A DNA stretch of 10,585 nt, taken from an uncultured Klebsiella sp. (GTDB taxonomy: Bacteria > Pseudomonadota > Gammaproteobacteria > Enterobacterales > Enterobacteriaceae). Every line of letters begins with the position of its first letter. The stretch's first letter is position 1. The translations under genes were made by a program, and so were the position numbers. Positions 1-9,109 of the stretch are shown one piece after another. The stretch is taken from the NCBI GenBank assembly GCA_902490055.1, contig CABUCP010000063.1, positions 1 to 10,585 of the forward strand, read 5' to 3'. The notes below the pieces were generated by a model. The model did no database searches, was not told where the DNA came from, and saw nothing but the letters and a program-made list of their open reading frames with translations.

Positions 1-1
1 C

Positions 2-1438
2 ATGATGGCGTTACCCATTATCGTCGCCGTGCTACTGCTGTTCGTCCCGGTGCCTGAAGGGTTACCGCCTTTCGCCTGGCACTACTTTGCTATCTTCGTC
101 GGGGTGATCGTCGGCCTGATCTTCGAACCGCTGCCGGGCGCCGTGATTGGGATTACCGGGGTAGTGGTCATTGCTTTATGCAGCCAGTGGCTGCTGTTCA
201 GCCCGGAGCAGATGGCGGCGCCGAGCTTTAAGCTCGCCGGCGCGTCATTTAAATGGGCGGTAAGCGGCTTCGGCAACTCCACCGTGTGGCTCATCTTCGG
301 CGCCTTCATGTTTGCCGCCGGCTACGATAAAACGCAGTTCGGTCGCCGCCTGGCGCTGATTCTGGTGAAATATCTTGGTCGCCGCAGTCTGACGCTGGGC
401 TACGCCATTACCTTCGCCGACCTGCTGCTGGCGCCGTTTACGCCATCTAACACCGCGCGTAGCGGCGGGACCATCTATCCCATTATCGCCAACCTGCCGC
501 CGCTGTACGGTTCTAAACCGAACGATCCCAGCGCGCGCCGCATCGGTTCCTACCTGATGTGGGTGGCGATTACCGCCGCCTGTATCACCAGCTCCATGTT
601 CCTGTCGGCGCTAGCGCCGAACCTGCTGGCGCTGGCGCTGGTAAAAAGCATCGTCGGTATCAACATCTCCTGGGGTACCTGGTTTATCGCCTTCCTGCCG
701 TTGGGCATCCTGTTAATTCTGGCGATGCCGCTGCTGGCGTACTGGTTCTACCCGCCGGAAGTCAAAGTGAATAATGAAGTGCCGCTGTGGGCCGCTCGCG
801 AGCTGGAGAAACTGGGTAAACTGTCGCGCAATGAAATCCTGCTGCTGGTGTTTGTTTGCTTCGCGCTGATGATGTGGATCTTCGCCGCCGACTGGATTGA
901 ACCGGCGCTGGCTGCCCTGCTGGTTATCGTGCTGATGCTGTGGACCGGCGTGCTGTCCTGGAGCGATATCACCAATAACAAAGCGGCATGGAATACCTTT
1001 GTCTGGTTCGCCACCCTGGTCGCGCTGGCCGATGGCCTCTCCTCTACCGGCTTTATCGCCTGGCTGGGCAAAGAAGGCGGCGCGCTGATGAGCGGTATTT
1101 CTCCGGGAGTCGCGACCATCGTACTGCTGCTGGCCTTCTATCTGCTGCACTATCTGTTCGCCAGCACCACCGCGCACACCACCGCGCTGCTGCCGGCAAT
1201 GCTGACCATTGCCTCGACTATCCCGGGAATGAATATGGAAGTGTTCGTTCTGCTGATGGTGACCTCGCTGGGCGTGATGGGCATCATCACCCCGTACGGC
1301 ACCGGTCCGAGCCCGATTTACTACGGTAGCGGCTACCTGCCGACCAAAGATTACTGGCGCCTCGGCACCATCTTCGGCGCCATCTTCCTGGCCGCCCTGC
1401 TGCTGATTGGCTATCCGTGGATGTCCATGATGTTCTGA
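2..1438 (+). CDS. DASS-family (CitT/TtdT-like) di/tricarboxylate antiporter, probably 5'-partial
   Basis: This is an inner-membrane anion transporter of the divalent anion:Na+ symporter (DASS) superfamily, in the CitT/TtdT antiporter group. These proteins exchange external citrate, tartrate or another dicarboxylate for internal succinate. The 478 visible residues are almost entirely hydrophobic helices. The two family substrate-binding motifs are present: SNT at residues 149-151 inside an APFTPSNTARSGG stretch, and a second at FASTTAHTT (386-394). A conserved C-terminal TPYGTGPSPIYYGSGY block lies at 430-445. From memory, E. coli TtdT (487 aa) and CitT have about 10-14 residues before the point where this ORF begins, so the Met-Met at the window edge may be internal. 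The window starts before any ribosome binding site could be seen. A fumarase follows, which favours a C4-dicarboxylate or tartrate substrate over citrate. The sequence mixes CitT-like and TtdT-like features, so I give no symbol. Confidence 0.88.
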   Translation: MMALPIIVAVLLLFVPVPEGLPPFAWHYFAIFVGVIVGLIFEPLPGAVIGITGVVVIALCSQWLLFSPEQMAAPSFKLAGASFKWAVSGFGNSTVWLIFGAFMFAAGYDKTQFGRRLALILVKYLGRRSLTLGYAITFADLLLAPFTPSNTARSGGTIYPIIANLPPLYGSKPNDPSARRIGSYLMWVAITAACITSSMFLSALAPNLLALALVKSIVGINISWGTWFIAFLPLGILLILAMPLLAYWFYPPEVKVNNEVPLWAARELEKLGKLSRNEILLLVFVCFALMMWIFAADWIEPALAALLVIVLMLWTGVLSWSDITNNKAAWNTFVWFATLVALADGLSSTGFIAWLGKEGGALMSGISPGVATIVLLLAFYLLHYLFASTTAHTTALLPAMLTIASTIPGMNMEVFVLLMVTSLGVMGIITPYGTGPSPIYYGSGYLPTKDYWRLGTIFGAIFLAALLLIGYPWMSMMF

Positions 1439-1443
1439 TTCAT

Positions 1444-1474
1444 AACCGCCGGGGGCTAACACCCGGCGGTTTTT
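1444..1474 (+). terminator. Rho-independent terminator between transporter and fumarase
   Basis: A perfect 8-bp stem, CCGCCGGG at 1446-1453 pairing with CCCGGCGG at 1462-1469, has an 8-nt loop. It is extended by AA/TT pairs and followed by a run of five T. It starts six bases after the transporter stop codon and ends about 20 bases before the fumarase start, leaving no room for a promoter between them. Confidence 0.85.
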
Positions 1475-1495
1475 ATCTTTATGGAGTATGTGAAT

Positions 1496-3148
<1,653 letters not shown>

Positions 3149-3157
3149 TCCCCTCCG

Positions 3158-3185
3158 CGCCCGGCGGCTCATCGTCGGGCGTTTT
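3158..3185 (+). terminator. Rho-independent terminator after the fumarase gene
   Basis: A 6-bp GC stem, CGCCCG at 3158-3163 pairing with CGGGCG at 3176-3181, has a 12-nt loop and is followed by TTTT. It starts nine bases after the fumarase TAA stop. It separates the fumarase transcript from the channel gene downstream. Confidence 0.7.
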
Positions 3186-3199
3186 CTCCCCCTTTATTC

Positions 3200-3227
3200 T
3201 TGAATTCACCTGCCGCTGAACTATGCT
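3200..3227 (+). promoter_or_regulatory. Putative sigma-70 promoter for the mechanosensitive channel gene
   Basis: TTGAAT at 3200-3205 (4 of 6 to the -35 consensus) is followed after 16 bases by TATGCT at 3222-3227 (4 of 6 to the -10 consensus). It lies directly after the fumarase terminator and would give a leader of roughly 60 bases before the ATG at 3297. This is a sequence match only. Confidence 0.4.
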
Positions 3228-3296
3228 CAATCCAGCAGACGATCGTTGTTTGACCGGCTGAAAAATAACAATAAATTTCCCTCTCTGGTATCGCAT

Positions 3297-4913
3297 ATGA
3301 ACAGGATTCAGGCGTTATTAACGGCGTGTTTTCTGCTATGGCTGGCTTTCCCGCTTTCGGCGGCGGAACCGCGCCAGCAGCCCACCGCCCGCGAGCAGGC
3401 GCGAACCGTCGCCATCTTCCATCAACCCATCGTTATGCTGCAGGCCACCTTCGGCCAGACGACGCCGGAAGAGCGCGTGCTGCGGATCCGTAATACCTTG
3501 CGCGCTTTCAGCGAAGCCGACATCAGCCAGCCGCTGCAGGTGGTGCCTGTCACCCGCTACCACCAGCCGGGACGTTTGTTCCTGATGAACGGCAAACCTA
3601 TCATGTTGCTGAGCCAGGCAGACCTCGATGAAGGCGACGATCTGACGTTGGATCAGGCGGCGCAGCGCGTTCTTGCCCGTATGGAGGCGCAACGTACCGC
3701 GCTACGCGAGCAGTTCAATACGCGCTATCTGTTATTGGCGGCGGCAAAGACCGCGGCCGCCGCGCTGGTACTGGCGCTGGCCTGCTACCTGGCGTTTCGC
3801 TCATGGCGACGAGTGCGTCGTTTTTTCCATCTGCGGATCCTCGAAAAGCGCAGCGTCATTCCGCATCCCTGGCGACGCTTTCTCGGTAACGTTGAGAGCC
3901 GGCTTTATGCCCTGCTGATGGCGTTGCTGGGGCTGCTGGCGGTTTATGCATGGCTGAGCTGGGTTTTCAGCCTGTTTCCCTGGACCCGGGTATGGGGCGA
4001 GTCGCTCGGCGAATGGTCGGTTGGTGTGCTCCGCGACATTTCGCTGTCTATCGTTTCGGCGCTGCCGGGGCTGCTGATCGTGCTGCTCATCTTTCTCATT
4101 ACCTGGTTTATCATCCGCCTGATTAAGGTCCTGCTTGATCAAGTTGCCGCCGGGCGGGTACAAATACCCGGTCTGCATCCGGAAACCGTTGGCGCCACGC
4201 GCAAGCTGATTTCAGTCGTGATTTGGTTGTTTGCCCTCTCCGCCGCCTATCCTTTCCTGCCCGGCGCAAATTCGCTGGCCTTCAAAGGGATAAGCGTTTT
4301 CTTCGGTCTGATGCTGACGCTGGGCTCCGCCGGGGTGATGAATCACGCGATGAGCGGGCTAGTGCTGATCTATTCGCGCGCGCTGCACAAGGGCGACTGG
4401 ATCCGCATCGCTGATAACGAGGGCCAGGTGAGCGAAATCGGCATGCTGGCGACCAAGATCCTGACCCGTGAAAACTATATCGTCACCGTGCCTAACGCGG
4501 TGGTGGTCAGCGGCAAAATCACCAACCTCAGCGCCAACGACCCGCAGCAGGGAATTAACCTCACCACCGGCGTGACTATTGGCTACGATACGCCGTGGCG
4601 GCAGGTGCAAGCGATGCTGGAGCTGGCGGCCCACCGCGCTCAGGGAGTCGATCATCAGGTAGCGCCGATTGTTCGCAAGCTGGGATTACTCGACTGGTAT
4701 ACGTCATACGAGCTGCAGGTGCGGCTGTTGCCGGAAACAACGCTGCCCGAGGGGCGTAACGCGCTGCACAGCAGTATTATTGATGTGTTTAATGAATTTG
4801 GCGTACAGATTATGTCGCCGAATTTTGTGATGCAGCCGAAAGGCGCGGTGGTGGTCGCCAAAGAGGATTGGTATACCGCTCCGGCCGCTGCGCCGCAGAA
4901 AGGCGACAGATAA
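3297..4913 (+). CDS. MscS-family small-conductance mechanosensitive channel with periplasmic N-terminal domain
   Basis: This inner-membrane channel probably gates on membrane tension to release solutes during hypo-osmotic shock. The 538-residue product opens with a signal peptide (about 1-22, cleavage near LSA-AEP). A periplasmic segment (about 23-140) carries a helical, charged run at 118-143. Hydrophobic helices lie near 144-167, 203-227, 251-280 and 303-322, with the pore-lining TM3 at about 330-360 (GSAGVMNHAMSGLVLIYSRAL). The MscS beta domain follows, with KGDWIRI (365-371), the VPNAVVVSGKITN signature (398-410) and the C-terminal alpha/beta part ending in GVQIMSPNF (502-510). It is larger than E. 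coli MscS (286 aa) and falls among the extended paralogues such as YbiO, but I cannot assign an orthologue. The ATG at 3297 is chosen because the signal peptide begins there. The Shine-Dalgarno sequence is weak, and the upstream TTG at 3246 would give a poor signal peptide. It is flanked by terminator-like elements and probably monocistronic. Confidence 0.9.
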   Translation: MNRIQALLTACFLLWLAFPLSAAEPRQQPTAREQARTVAIFHQPIVMLQATFGQTTPEERVLRIRNTLRAFSEADISQPLQVVPVTRYHQPGRLFLMNGKPIMLLSQADLDEGDDLTLDQAAQRVLARMEAQRTALREQFNTRYLLLAAAKTAAAALVLALACYLAFRSWRRVRRFFHLRILEKRSVIPHPWRRFLGNVESRLYALLMALLGLLAVYAWLSWVFSLFPWTRVWGESLGEWSVGVLRDISLSIVSALPGLLIVLLIFLITWFIIRLIKVLLDQVAAGRVQIPGLHPETVGATRKLISVVIWLFALSAAYPFLPGANSLAFKGISVFFGLMLTLGSAGVMNHAMSGLVLIYSRALHKGDWIRIADNEGQVSEIGMLATKILTRENYIVTVPNAVVVSGKITNLSANDPQQGINLTTGVTIGYDTPWRQVQAMLELAAHRAQGVDHQVAPIVRKLGLLDWYTSYELQVRLLPETTLPEGRNALHSSIIDVFNEFGVQIMSPNFVMQPKGAVVVAKEDWYTAPAAAPQKGDR

Positions 4914-4944
4914 CGTCATCCTACGCCGACGCAGCGTCATCAGG

Positions 4945-4979
4945 CAATGCCGGATGGCGCTGCGCTTATCCGGCCTACG
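4945..4979 (+). repeat. REP (repetitive extragenic palindromic) element
   Basis: GCCGGAT at 4949-4955 and ATCCGGC at 4968-4974 form the arms of an imperfect palindrome with a GGCGCTGCGCTT centre and a CTACG tail, the form of enterobacterial REP units. A smaller perfect palindrome, GACGCAGCGTC at 4928-4938, sits just upstream and may be part of a paired BIME. It lies 31 bases after the channel gene stop, where REP elements often stabilise or end transcripts. Confidence 0.8.
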
Positions 4980-5040
4980 ATCCGTTCAGCCTGCCATTAA
5001 TTTATTCCCCATGCTGGCTGCAACTGCCGGTGTTGGTGGC

Positions 5041-5300
5041 CTCAAAATCGCTGAGACGTTCCCGGAAGGCCGGGGCAGCCCGCATGGATGCGGGCTGAGG
5101 GCCGTGATTTGCAGGGACGCTGCCTCGGCCCGACCCGAAGCCTGCAGGGATAAGTCGAAGGCACCACGAAGTGGCGATTTTGGCGGCCAGAGCCCGGGGG
5201 TACAGGGGGCGGCGGCGACTGGCCGCCCCCTGTGCGCTCCCTGCGCCATGGAAAACATATTGCAGAAGAATTAACCGGGAGCGCAAGATGCTCTGGAGCG
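5041..5300. repeat. GC-rich structured intergenic element, probable dispersed repeat
   Basis: Together with the REP this fills the 485-base gene-free gap between the convergent channel gene and pca operon. It contains several inverted repeats. AGCCCGCAT/ATGCGGGCT lies at 5077-5085/5088-5096, and GGGCCG/CGGCCC at 5099-5104/5126-5131. A perfect 12-bp pair, ACAGGGGGCGGC/GCCGCCCCCTGT, lies at 5202-5213/5222-5233. A competing 9-bp pair, GGCGGCCAG/CTGGCCGCC, lies at 5182-5190/5219-5227. TGCGCTCCC/GGGAGCGCA lies at 5233-5241/5277-5285. TGCAGGGA occurs twice as a direct repeat (5110-5117 and 5143-5150). Open frames cross it on both strands but look non-coding. From memory, similar sequence and the peptides it encodes recur in enterobacterial genomes, which I cannot verify here. 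Boundaries are approximate, and no transposase, terminal repeats or target duplication are visible. Confidence 0.5.
5202..5233. other. Strong 12-bp hairpin within the intergenic element
   Basis: ACAGGGGGCGGC at 5202-5213 pairs perfectly with GCCGCCCCCTGT at 5222-5233 around an 8-base loop. No T-run follows on either strand, so it is not a classical intrinsic terminator. It could still stop or stabilise convergent transcripts. Confidence 0.7.
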
Positions 5301-5398
5301 AAACGGGATAAACGCTTTTCTCAAGCTAAAAAGTTGCCAACGATAACAGTATCAACAACCGCATCGACAACAAATCAGCGCCGCGAAGCGGTTCCCCC

Positions 5399-5788
5399 CT
5401 ACGCCTGCGCGGCGTCGATTTCGGCGAACACCTGCTGCGCGAGGTGCAGCGTGGCGTTTGCCGCCGGCAACCCGCAATAGAGCGCGGAATGCATAATCAG
5501 CTCTTTCAGCTCATCACGGGTCACGCCATTATTAAACGCGGCGCGTAGATGCATTTTCAGCTCCGCCTCGCGGTTGAGCGCAATCAACATCGCGATGGTT
5601 ATCATGCTGCGAGTATGGTGATCGAGACCGGGTCGCGTCCAGGTTTCGCCCCAGGCATAGCGAGTGATGAAATCCTGAAACTCCTCATTCAGCGGCGTCA
5701 GATTTTGCAAGGTGCGGTCGACGTGGGCGTCGCCCAGCACCTTACGGCGCACGTCCATTCCTTGTTGAAAACGCTGCTTATCCTCCAT
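5399..5788 (-). CDS. pcaC: 4-carboxymuconolactone decarboxylase
   Basis: This cytosolic enzyme converts gamma-carboxymuconolactone to 3-oxoadipate enol-lactone with loss of CO2, the step after PcaB. The 129-residue product has the usual PcaC length and is all-helical in character. It contains the family core RPGLDHHTRSMITIAMLIAL (52-71) and HLRAAFNNGVTRDELKELIM (80-99). It has only a lone Cys at 105 and no CxxC, as expected for a decarboxylase rather than an AhpD-type peroxidase. The start is the ATG at 5788, because MEDKQRFQQGMDVRRKVLG matches known PcaC N-termini. It overlaps the end of pcaD by 11 bases and has GGGGGA just upstream as its ribosome binding site. It is the last gene of the operon. 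Only a short CCGC-gaa-GCGG hairpin (5381-5391) without a clear T-run is seen downstream. Confidence 0.95.
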   Translation of the reverse strand: MEDKQRFQQGMDVRRKVLGDAHVDRTLQNLTPLNEEFQDFITRYAWGETWTRPGLDHHTRSMITIAMLIALNREAELKMHLRAAFNNGVTRDELKELIMHSALYCGLPAANATLHLAQQVFAEIDAAQA

Positions 5789-6545
5789 GACGTTCCCCCG
5801 CGAAAAAACCGATGAGCGCGGCGGTGAATGATTTCGGCGCTTCAATGTTCGACAGATGTGACGCGTTCAGCACAACCACCTGTGAATTGGGGATCTGCTG
5901 ATGCAGGAAGTTCGCGTCGCCGACCGTTGTGACAGGGTCACTTTCCCCGGCAATAATTAGCGTCGGGATGGTGATTTGCCCGACTTCCGCCCGCAGGTCT
6001 GCCGCTGCCAAAGCTTCACAGCAGGCAGCGTAGCCTTCGGTATCGCTGTGGGTCAGCTGATGACACAATGCTTCCACCACCTCCGGCGCGCGCTGGCGAA
6101 AATTATCACTGAACCAACGATCCGCTGCGCCGGCGGCAACCACATCCATCCCTTCCTGACGCACCGCGCGAGCGCGGGAAAGCCAGCTCGACTGATCGCC
6201 AATCCGCGCCGCGGTATTGGCCACCGCCACCGCGTAAAAACGCTCCGGCGCAAAACGCGCTAACCATAATCCGGTCAGGCCGCCCATCGAAATTCCGCAA
6301 AACAGAGCCTTGCTAATATTGAGATGATCGAGCAGCGCAATCACATCTTCGCCCAGTTGCGCCAGCGTCACCTTGCCATTTTTCGTCGTTTTGCCGTGGC
6401 CATGGGTGTCATAACGCAGCACGCGAAAGCGCTCCGTCAGGGCCGCTATCTGCGGCTGCCACATTGCGCGGGTGGTGCCCAGCGAGTTTGACAGGACGAT
6501 AACCGGCGCGCCTTCCGGGCCGTCGAGCTGATAATCAAGGTTCAT
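5778..6545 (-). CDS. pcaD: 3-oxoadipate enol-lactonase
   Basis: This is an alpha/beta hydrolase that opens 3-oxoadipate enol-lactone to 3-oxoadipate, where the protocatechuate and catechol branches of the beta-ketoadipate pathway meet. The 255 residues match the family length. The nucleophile elbow G-I-S-M-G (84-88) gives Ser86. The acid is probably Asp203 in AGESDPVT and the base His230 in NASHLSNIEAP, completing the triad. RYDTHGHGKT at 44-53 is the conserved strand-turn segment. The ATG at 6545 is preferred over longer frames because MNLDYQLDGPEG is the natural N-terminus. AGGAG lies seven bases upstream of it, inside the end of pcaB. The gene overlaps pcaB by 11 bases at its start and pcaC by 11 bases at its end, consistent with translational coupling. 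Confidence 0.96.
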   Translation of the reverse strand: MNLDYQLDGPEGAPVIVLSNSLGTTRAMWQPQIAALTERFRVLRYDTHGHGKTTKNGKVTLAQLGEDVIALLDHLNISKALFCGISMGGLTGLWLARFAPERFYAVAVANTAARIGDQSSWLSRARAVRQEGMDVVAAGAADRWFSDNFRQRAPEVVEALCHQLTHSDTEGYAACCEALAAADLRAEVGQITIPTLIIAGESDPVTTVGDANFLHQQIPNSQVVVLNASHLSNIEAPKSFTAALIGFFAGERHGG

Positions 6546-7887
6546 GACGTTGCTCCTGATAACGCGCCAGCACCTGGCGCACAAAGAGTTCGGCGCTACC
6601 GGTTGCCGTTGCCGGATCCAGTAGCGCGGTTAAGCGTTCGCGAGAAAGATACTGACTGACCTGCGGGTCGGCCGCCAGCAAGTCGATAAGCAGGGAGTTT
6701 TGATCCAGCGCCTGGCGACAGAGCGCTTCAACATGATGGTGCGCCTCGGCTTTGCCAATAAATTCGGCCAATGCCAGCGTGACCGCCTCGGCCATAATCA
6801 GCCCATGGGTAATGTCGAGGTCGGCGCGCATCTTGTGCGGGAAGACCTGCATCTCGCGCACCAGCGCGTCGCTTTGCGCCAGCGCCCCGCCCACCAGCAT
6901 AATCAGTTCCGGCAGCGTTTCCCATTCCGCCTGCCAGCCGCCGAGCGCACGTTCATGCTGCTGGATTTGACCTGCGTAGAGGGTGGCGACCAGCCCAGGC
7001 GTGCGCTGCGCCGCAGTTAAAATCGCCGCGCAGGAGACCGGATTGCGCTTGTGCGGCATGGTCGAGGAGCCGCCGCGCCCTTCCGCCACCGGTTCACCCA
7101 CCTCCGCCACCTCTGTTTGCATCAGCAACGCAAAGTCGTTGGCGAATTTACCTAAGGTGCCGCAGACCCCGGCGTACCAGGCGCCGACTTCGAGGAAACG
7201 GTCGCGCTGGCTATGCCAGGGCGTATCCGGCAGCTGCAGACCGAGCGTTTGCGCCAGCGCCTGCGCCACCTGCGGCGCCTGTTGCTTTAATGAATCCAGG
7301 GTGCCTGCCGCGCCGCCAAACTGCAGCGCCAGCACCCGCGGGCGCATTTCCGCCAGCCGCTGCTGCCAGCGCAATAGCGCATCCAGGGTCCCCGCCAGCT
7401 TAAGACCAAAGGTCACCGGCAGCGCATGCTGCATCCAGGTACGCCCCGGCATCACGGTATGATGATAGCGCTGCGCCTGTGCGGCAAACGCGTCAATCAG
7501 GCTTTGTAGCAGGGTATCCGTCGCCGCCAGCGCGCCGCGCAGTTGCAGGACAAAACCGCTATCGATAGCATCCTGACTAGTGGCGCCCCAGTGGACATAG
7601 CGGGCAGCCTGCGGATCGGTCGCGTTCACCCGCGCGGTCAGTTGTTTCACCAACGGGATAGCCAAATTACCGGCGCCAGCCGCCGCTTGACCCAACGCAT
7701 TAAAGTCGATCTGCGCGTGTTGGCAGGCGTTGACGATTGGCGACACCGCCGCCTGCGGCACCATCCCGCAGGCCGCCTGGGCCTGCGCCAGCGCGGCCTC
7801 GAAATCCAGCATGCCCTGTACCCGCTGCGCATCGCTAAACCACTCGGTTAGCGGACTGCTGCACAACATGGGGGTCAACAAACTCAT
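6535..7887 (-). CDS. pcaB: 3-carboxy-cis,cis-muconate cycloisomerase
   Basis: This cytosolic enzyme, a member of the fumarase/aspartase superfamily, cyclises 3-carboxy-cis,cis-muconate (the product of protocatechuate 3,4-dioxygenase) to gamma-carboxymuconolactone. The 450-residue length is typical for bacterial PcaB. The superfamily signature GSSTMPHKRNP is at 273-283, with the catalytic-loop serines at 274-275. Conserved region HWGATSQD is at 99-106, and the MPGRTWMQHALPVTFG block at 146-161 fits the PcaB/adenylosuccinate-lyase group. The ATG at 7887 follows AAGGAG, whose first bases overlap the pcaF stop codon, nine bases away. The enzyme is unrelated in sequence to the class I fumarase in the left half of the window, although the superfamily name is similar. 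Confidence 0.96.
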   Translation of the reverse strand: MSLLTPMLCSSPLTEWFSDAQRVQGMLDFEAALAQAQAACGMVPQAAVSPIVNACQHAQIDFNALGQAAAGAGNLAIPLVKQLTARVNATDPQAARYVHWGATSQDAIDSGFVLQLRGALAATDTLLQSLIDAFAAQAQRYHHTVMPGRTWMQHALPVTFGLKLAGTLDALLRWQQRLAEMRPRVLALQFGGAAGTLDSLKQQAPQVAQALAQTLGLQLPDTPWHSQRDRFLEVGAWYAGVCGTLGKFANDFALLMQTEVAEVGEPVAEGRGGSSTMPHKRNPVSCAAILTAAQRTPGLVATLYAGQIQQHERALGGWQAEWETLPELIMLVGGALAQSDALVREMQVFPHKMRADLDITHGLIMAEAVTLALAEFIGKAEAHHHVEALCRQALDQNSLLIDLLAADPQVSQYLSRERLTALLDPATATGSAELFVRQVLARYQEQRHEP

Positions 7888-7896
7888 CGCTACTCC

Positions 7897-9102
7897 TTAA
7901 ACGCGTTCAATAATCAGCGCAATCCCCTGGCCGACGCCGATACACATGGTGCACAGCGCATAGCGGCCGCCGGTACGCTTCAGCTGATAAGCGGCGGTCA
8001 TCGCCAGACGCCCGCCAGAAGCGCCCAGCGGGTGGCCCAGCGCGATCGCGCCACCGTTAGGGTTGACGTGGGCGGCATCATCAGGCAAACCTAAATCGCG
8101 CGTCACCGCCAGCGCCTGTGCGGCAAACGCTTCATTCAATTCAATAACATCCATCTGCGCCAGCGTCAGGCCGGTTTGCGCCAGCACTTTACGCACCGCC
8201 GGCGCCGGGCCGAAGCCCATAATCCGCGGCGCCACGCCTGCCGTCGCCACACCGACAACCCGCGCCAGCGGCTGTAAATCATGCGCCGCCATGGCCTGTT
8301 CACTGGCCAATAACAGCGCACAGGCGCCGTCGTTAACCCCGGAGGCGTTACCGGCGGTGACGCTACCGTCACCGCGTACCACGCCGCGCAGCTTAGCCAG
8401 CGCGTCGAGTGAGGTGCTGCGCGGGTGTTCGTCGCGACTAAACAATAGCGGCTCGCCCTTACGCTGCGGGACGGAAACGGCGATCAGCTCATCGGCGAAA
8501 CGGCCCGCCTCCTGCGCCGCGGCGGTGCGTAGTTGACTACGCAGCGCGAAAGCATCCTGGTCGGCGCGGGAAATAGCAAATTCATCGGCGACGTTTTCCG
8601 CGGTTTCCGGCATCGAATGCACACCGTACAGCGCTTTCATTTGCGGGTTGATAAAACGCCAGCCGATGGTCGTGTCTTCCATCTGCATCGCTCGGCTAAA
8701 GGCGCTCTCTGCCTTGCCCATCACAAACGGCGCGCGCGACATACTCTCCACGCCGCCGGCGATCATCAGTTGAGTTTCGCCGCTTTTAATCGCCCGTGCT
8801 GCGACGCCGATCGCATCGAGGCTGGAACCGCACAGACGGTTGAGGGTGCTACCGGGAACGCTCTGCGGCAGCCCGGCCAGCAGCAGCGCCATTCGCGCCA
8901 CGTTACGGTTATCTTCTCCGGCCTGGTTGGCGCAGCCATAGATCACATCATCAATCAGCGCCGGATCGAGCCCCGAATTACGCTCCAGCAGCGCTTTCAG
9001 CGGCAGCGCCGCCAGATCGTCGGCGCGCATGCTGGATAATGCGCCGCCGAAGCGGCCAAACGGCGTACGCACCGCATCACAGATAAATGCCTGATTCATC
9101 AT
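7897..9102 (-). CDS. pcaF: 3-oxoadipyl-CoA thiolase (beta-ketoadipyl-CoA thiolase)
   Basis: This cytosolic thiolase cleaves 3-oxoadipyl-CoA with CoA to succinyl-CoA and acetyl-CoA, the last step of the beta-ketoadipate pathway. It has 401 residues from the first Met. The acyl-accepting Cys91 lies in LNRLCGSSLDA. NEAF is at 323-326, GHP at 356-358 (His357), and the second catalytic Cys387 is in CTMCIGVGQG. This is the full degradative thiolase set. The N-terminal half has the YGCANQAGEDNRNVAR segment (55-70) typical of PcaF/PaaJ. Two tandem ATG codons occur, at 9102 and 9099. The AGGA ribosome binding site is spaced better for the second, so the true protein may be one residue shorter. PaaJ of phenylacetate degradation is very similar in sequence, but the pca neighbours settle the assignment. 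Confidence 0.95.
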   Translation of the reverse strand: MMNQAFICDAVRTPFGRFGGALSSMRADDLAALPLKALLERNSGLDPALIDDVIYGCANQAGEDNRNVARMALLLAGLPQSVPGSTLNRLCGSSLDAIGVAARAIKSGETQLMIAGGVESMSRAPFVMGKAESAFSRAMQMEDTTIGWRFINPQMKALYGVHSMPETAENVADEFAISRADQDAFALRSQLRTAAAQEAGRFADELIAVSVPQRKGEPLLFSRDEHPRSTSLDALAKLRGVVRGDGSVTAGNASGVNDGACALLLASEQAMAAHDLQPLARVVGVATAGVAPRIMGFGPAPAVRKVLAQTGLTLAQMDVIELNEAFAAQALAVTRDLGLPDDAAHVNPNGGAIALGHPLGASGGRLAMTAAYQLKRTGGRYALCTMCIGVGQGIALIIERV

Positions 9103-9109
9103 AGGTTCC

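Noticed and set aside
4954..5274. Open frame of 106 codons (and overlapping frames on both strands) in the intergenic region
   Set aside because: It begins inside the REP palindrome and is read through the structured repeat. It has no ribosome binding site, and its Gly/Ala/Arg/Pro-rich composition follows from the GC-rich repeats. Similar annotated peptides would be translations of the repeat.
5381..5391. CCGC-gaa-GCGG hairpin just after pcaC as an operon terminator
   Set aside because: The stem is only 4 bp and no T-run follows in the direction of pcaC transcription, so an intrinsic terminator is not supported.
8533..9039. 168-codon + strand open frame opposite pcaF
   Set aside because: It is antisense to a complete thiolase with all catalytic residues. 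Its Arg/His/Gln-rich product is typical of a shadow frame.
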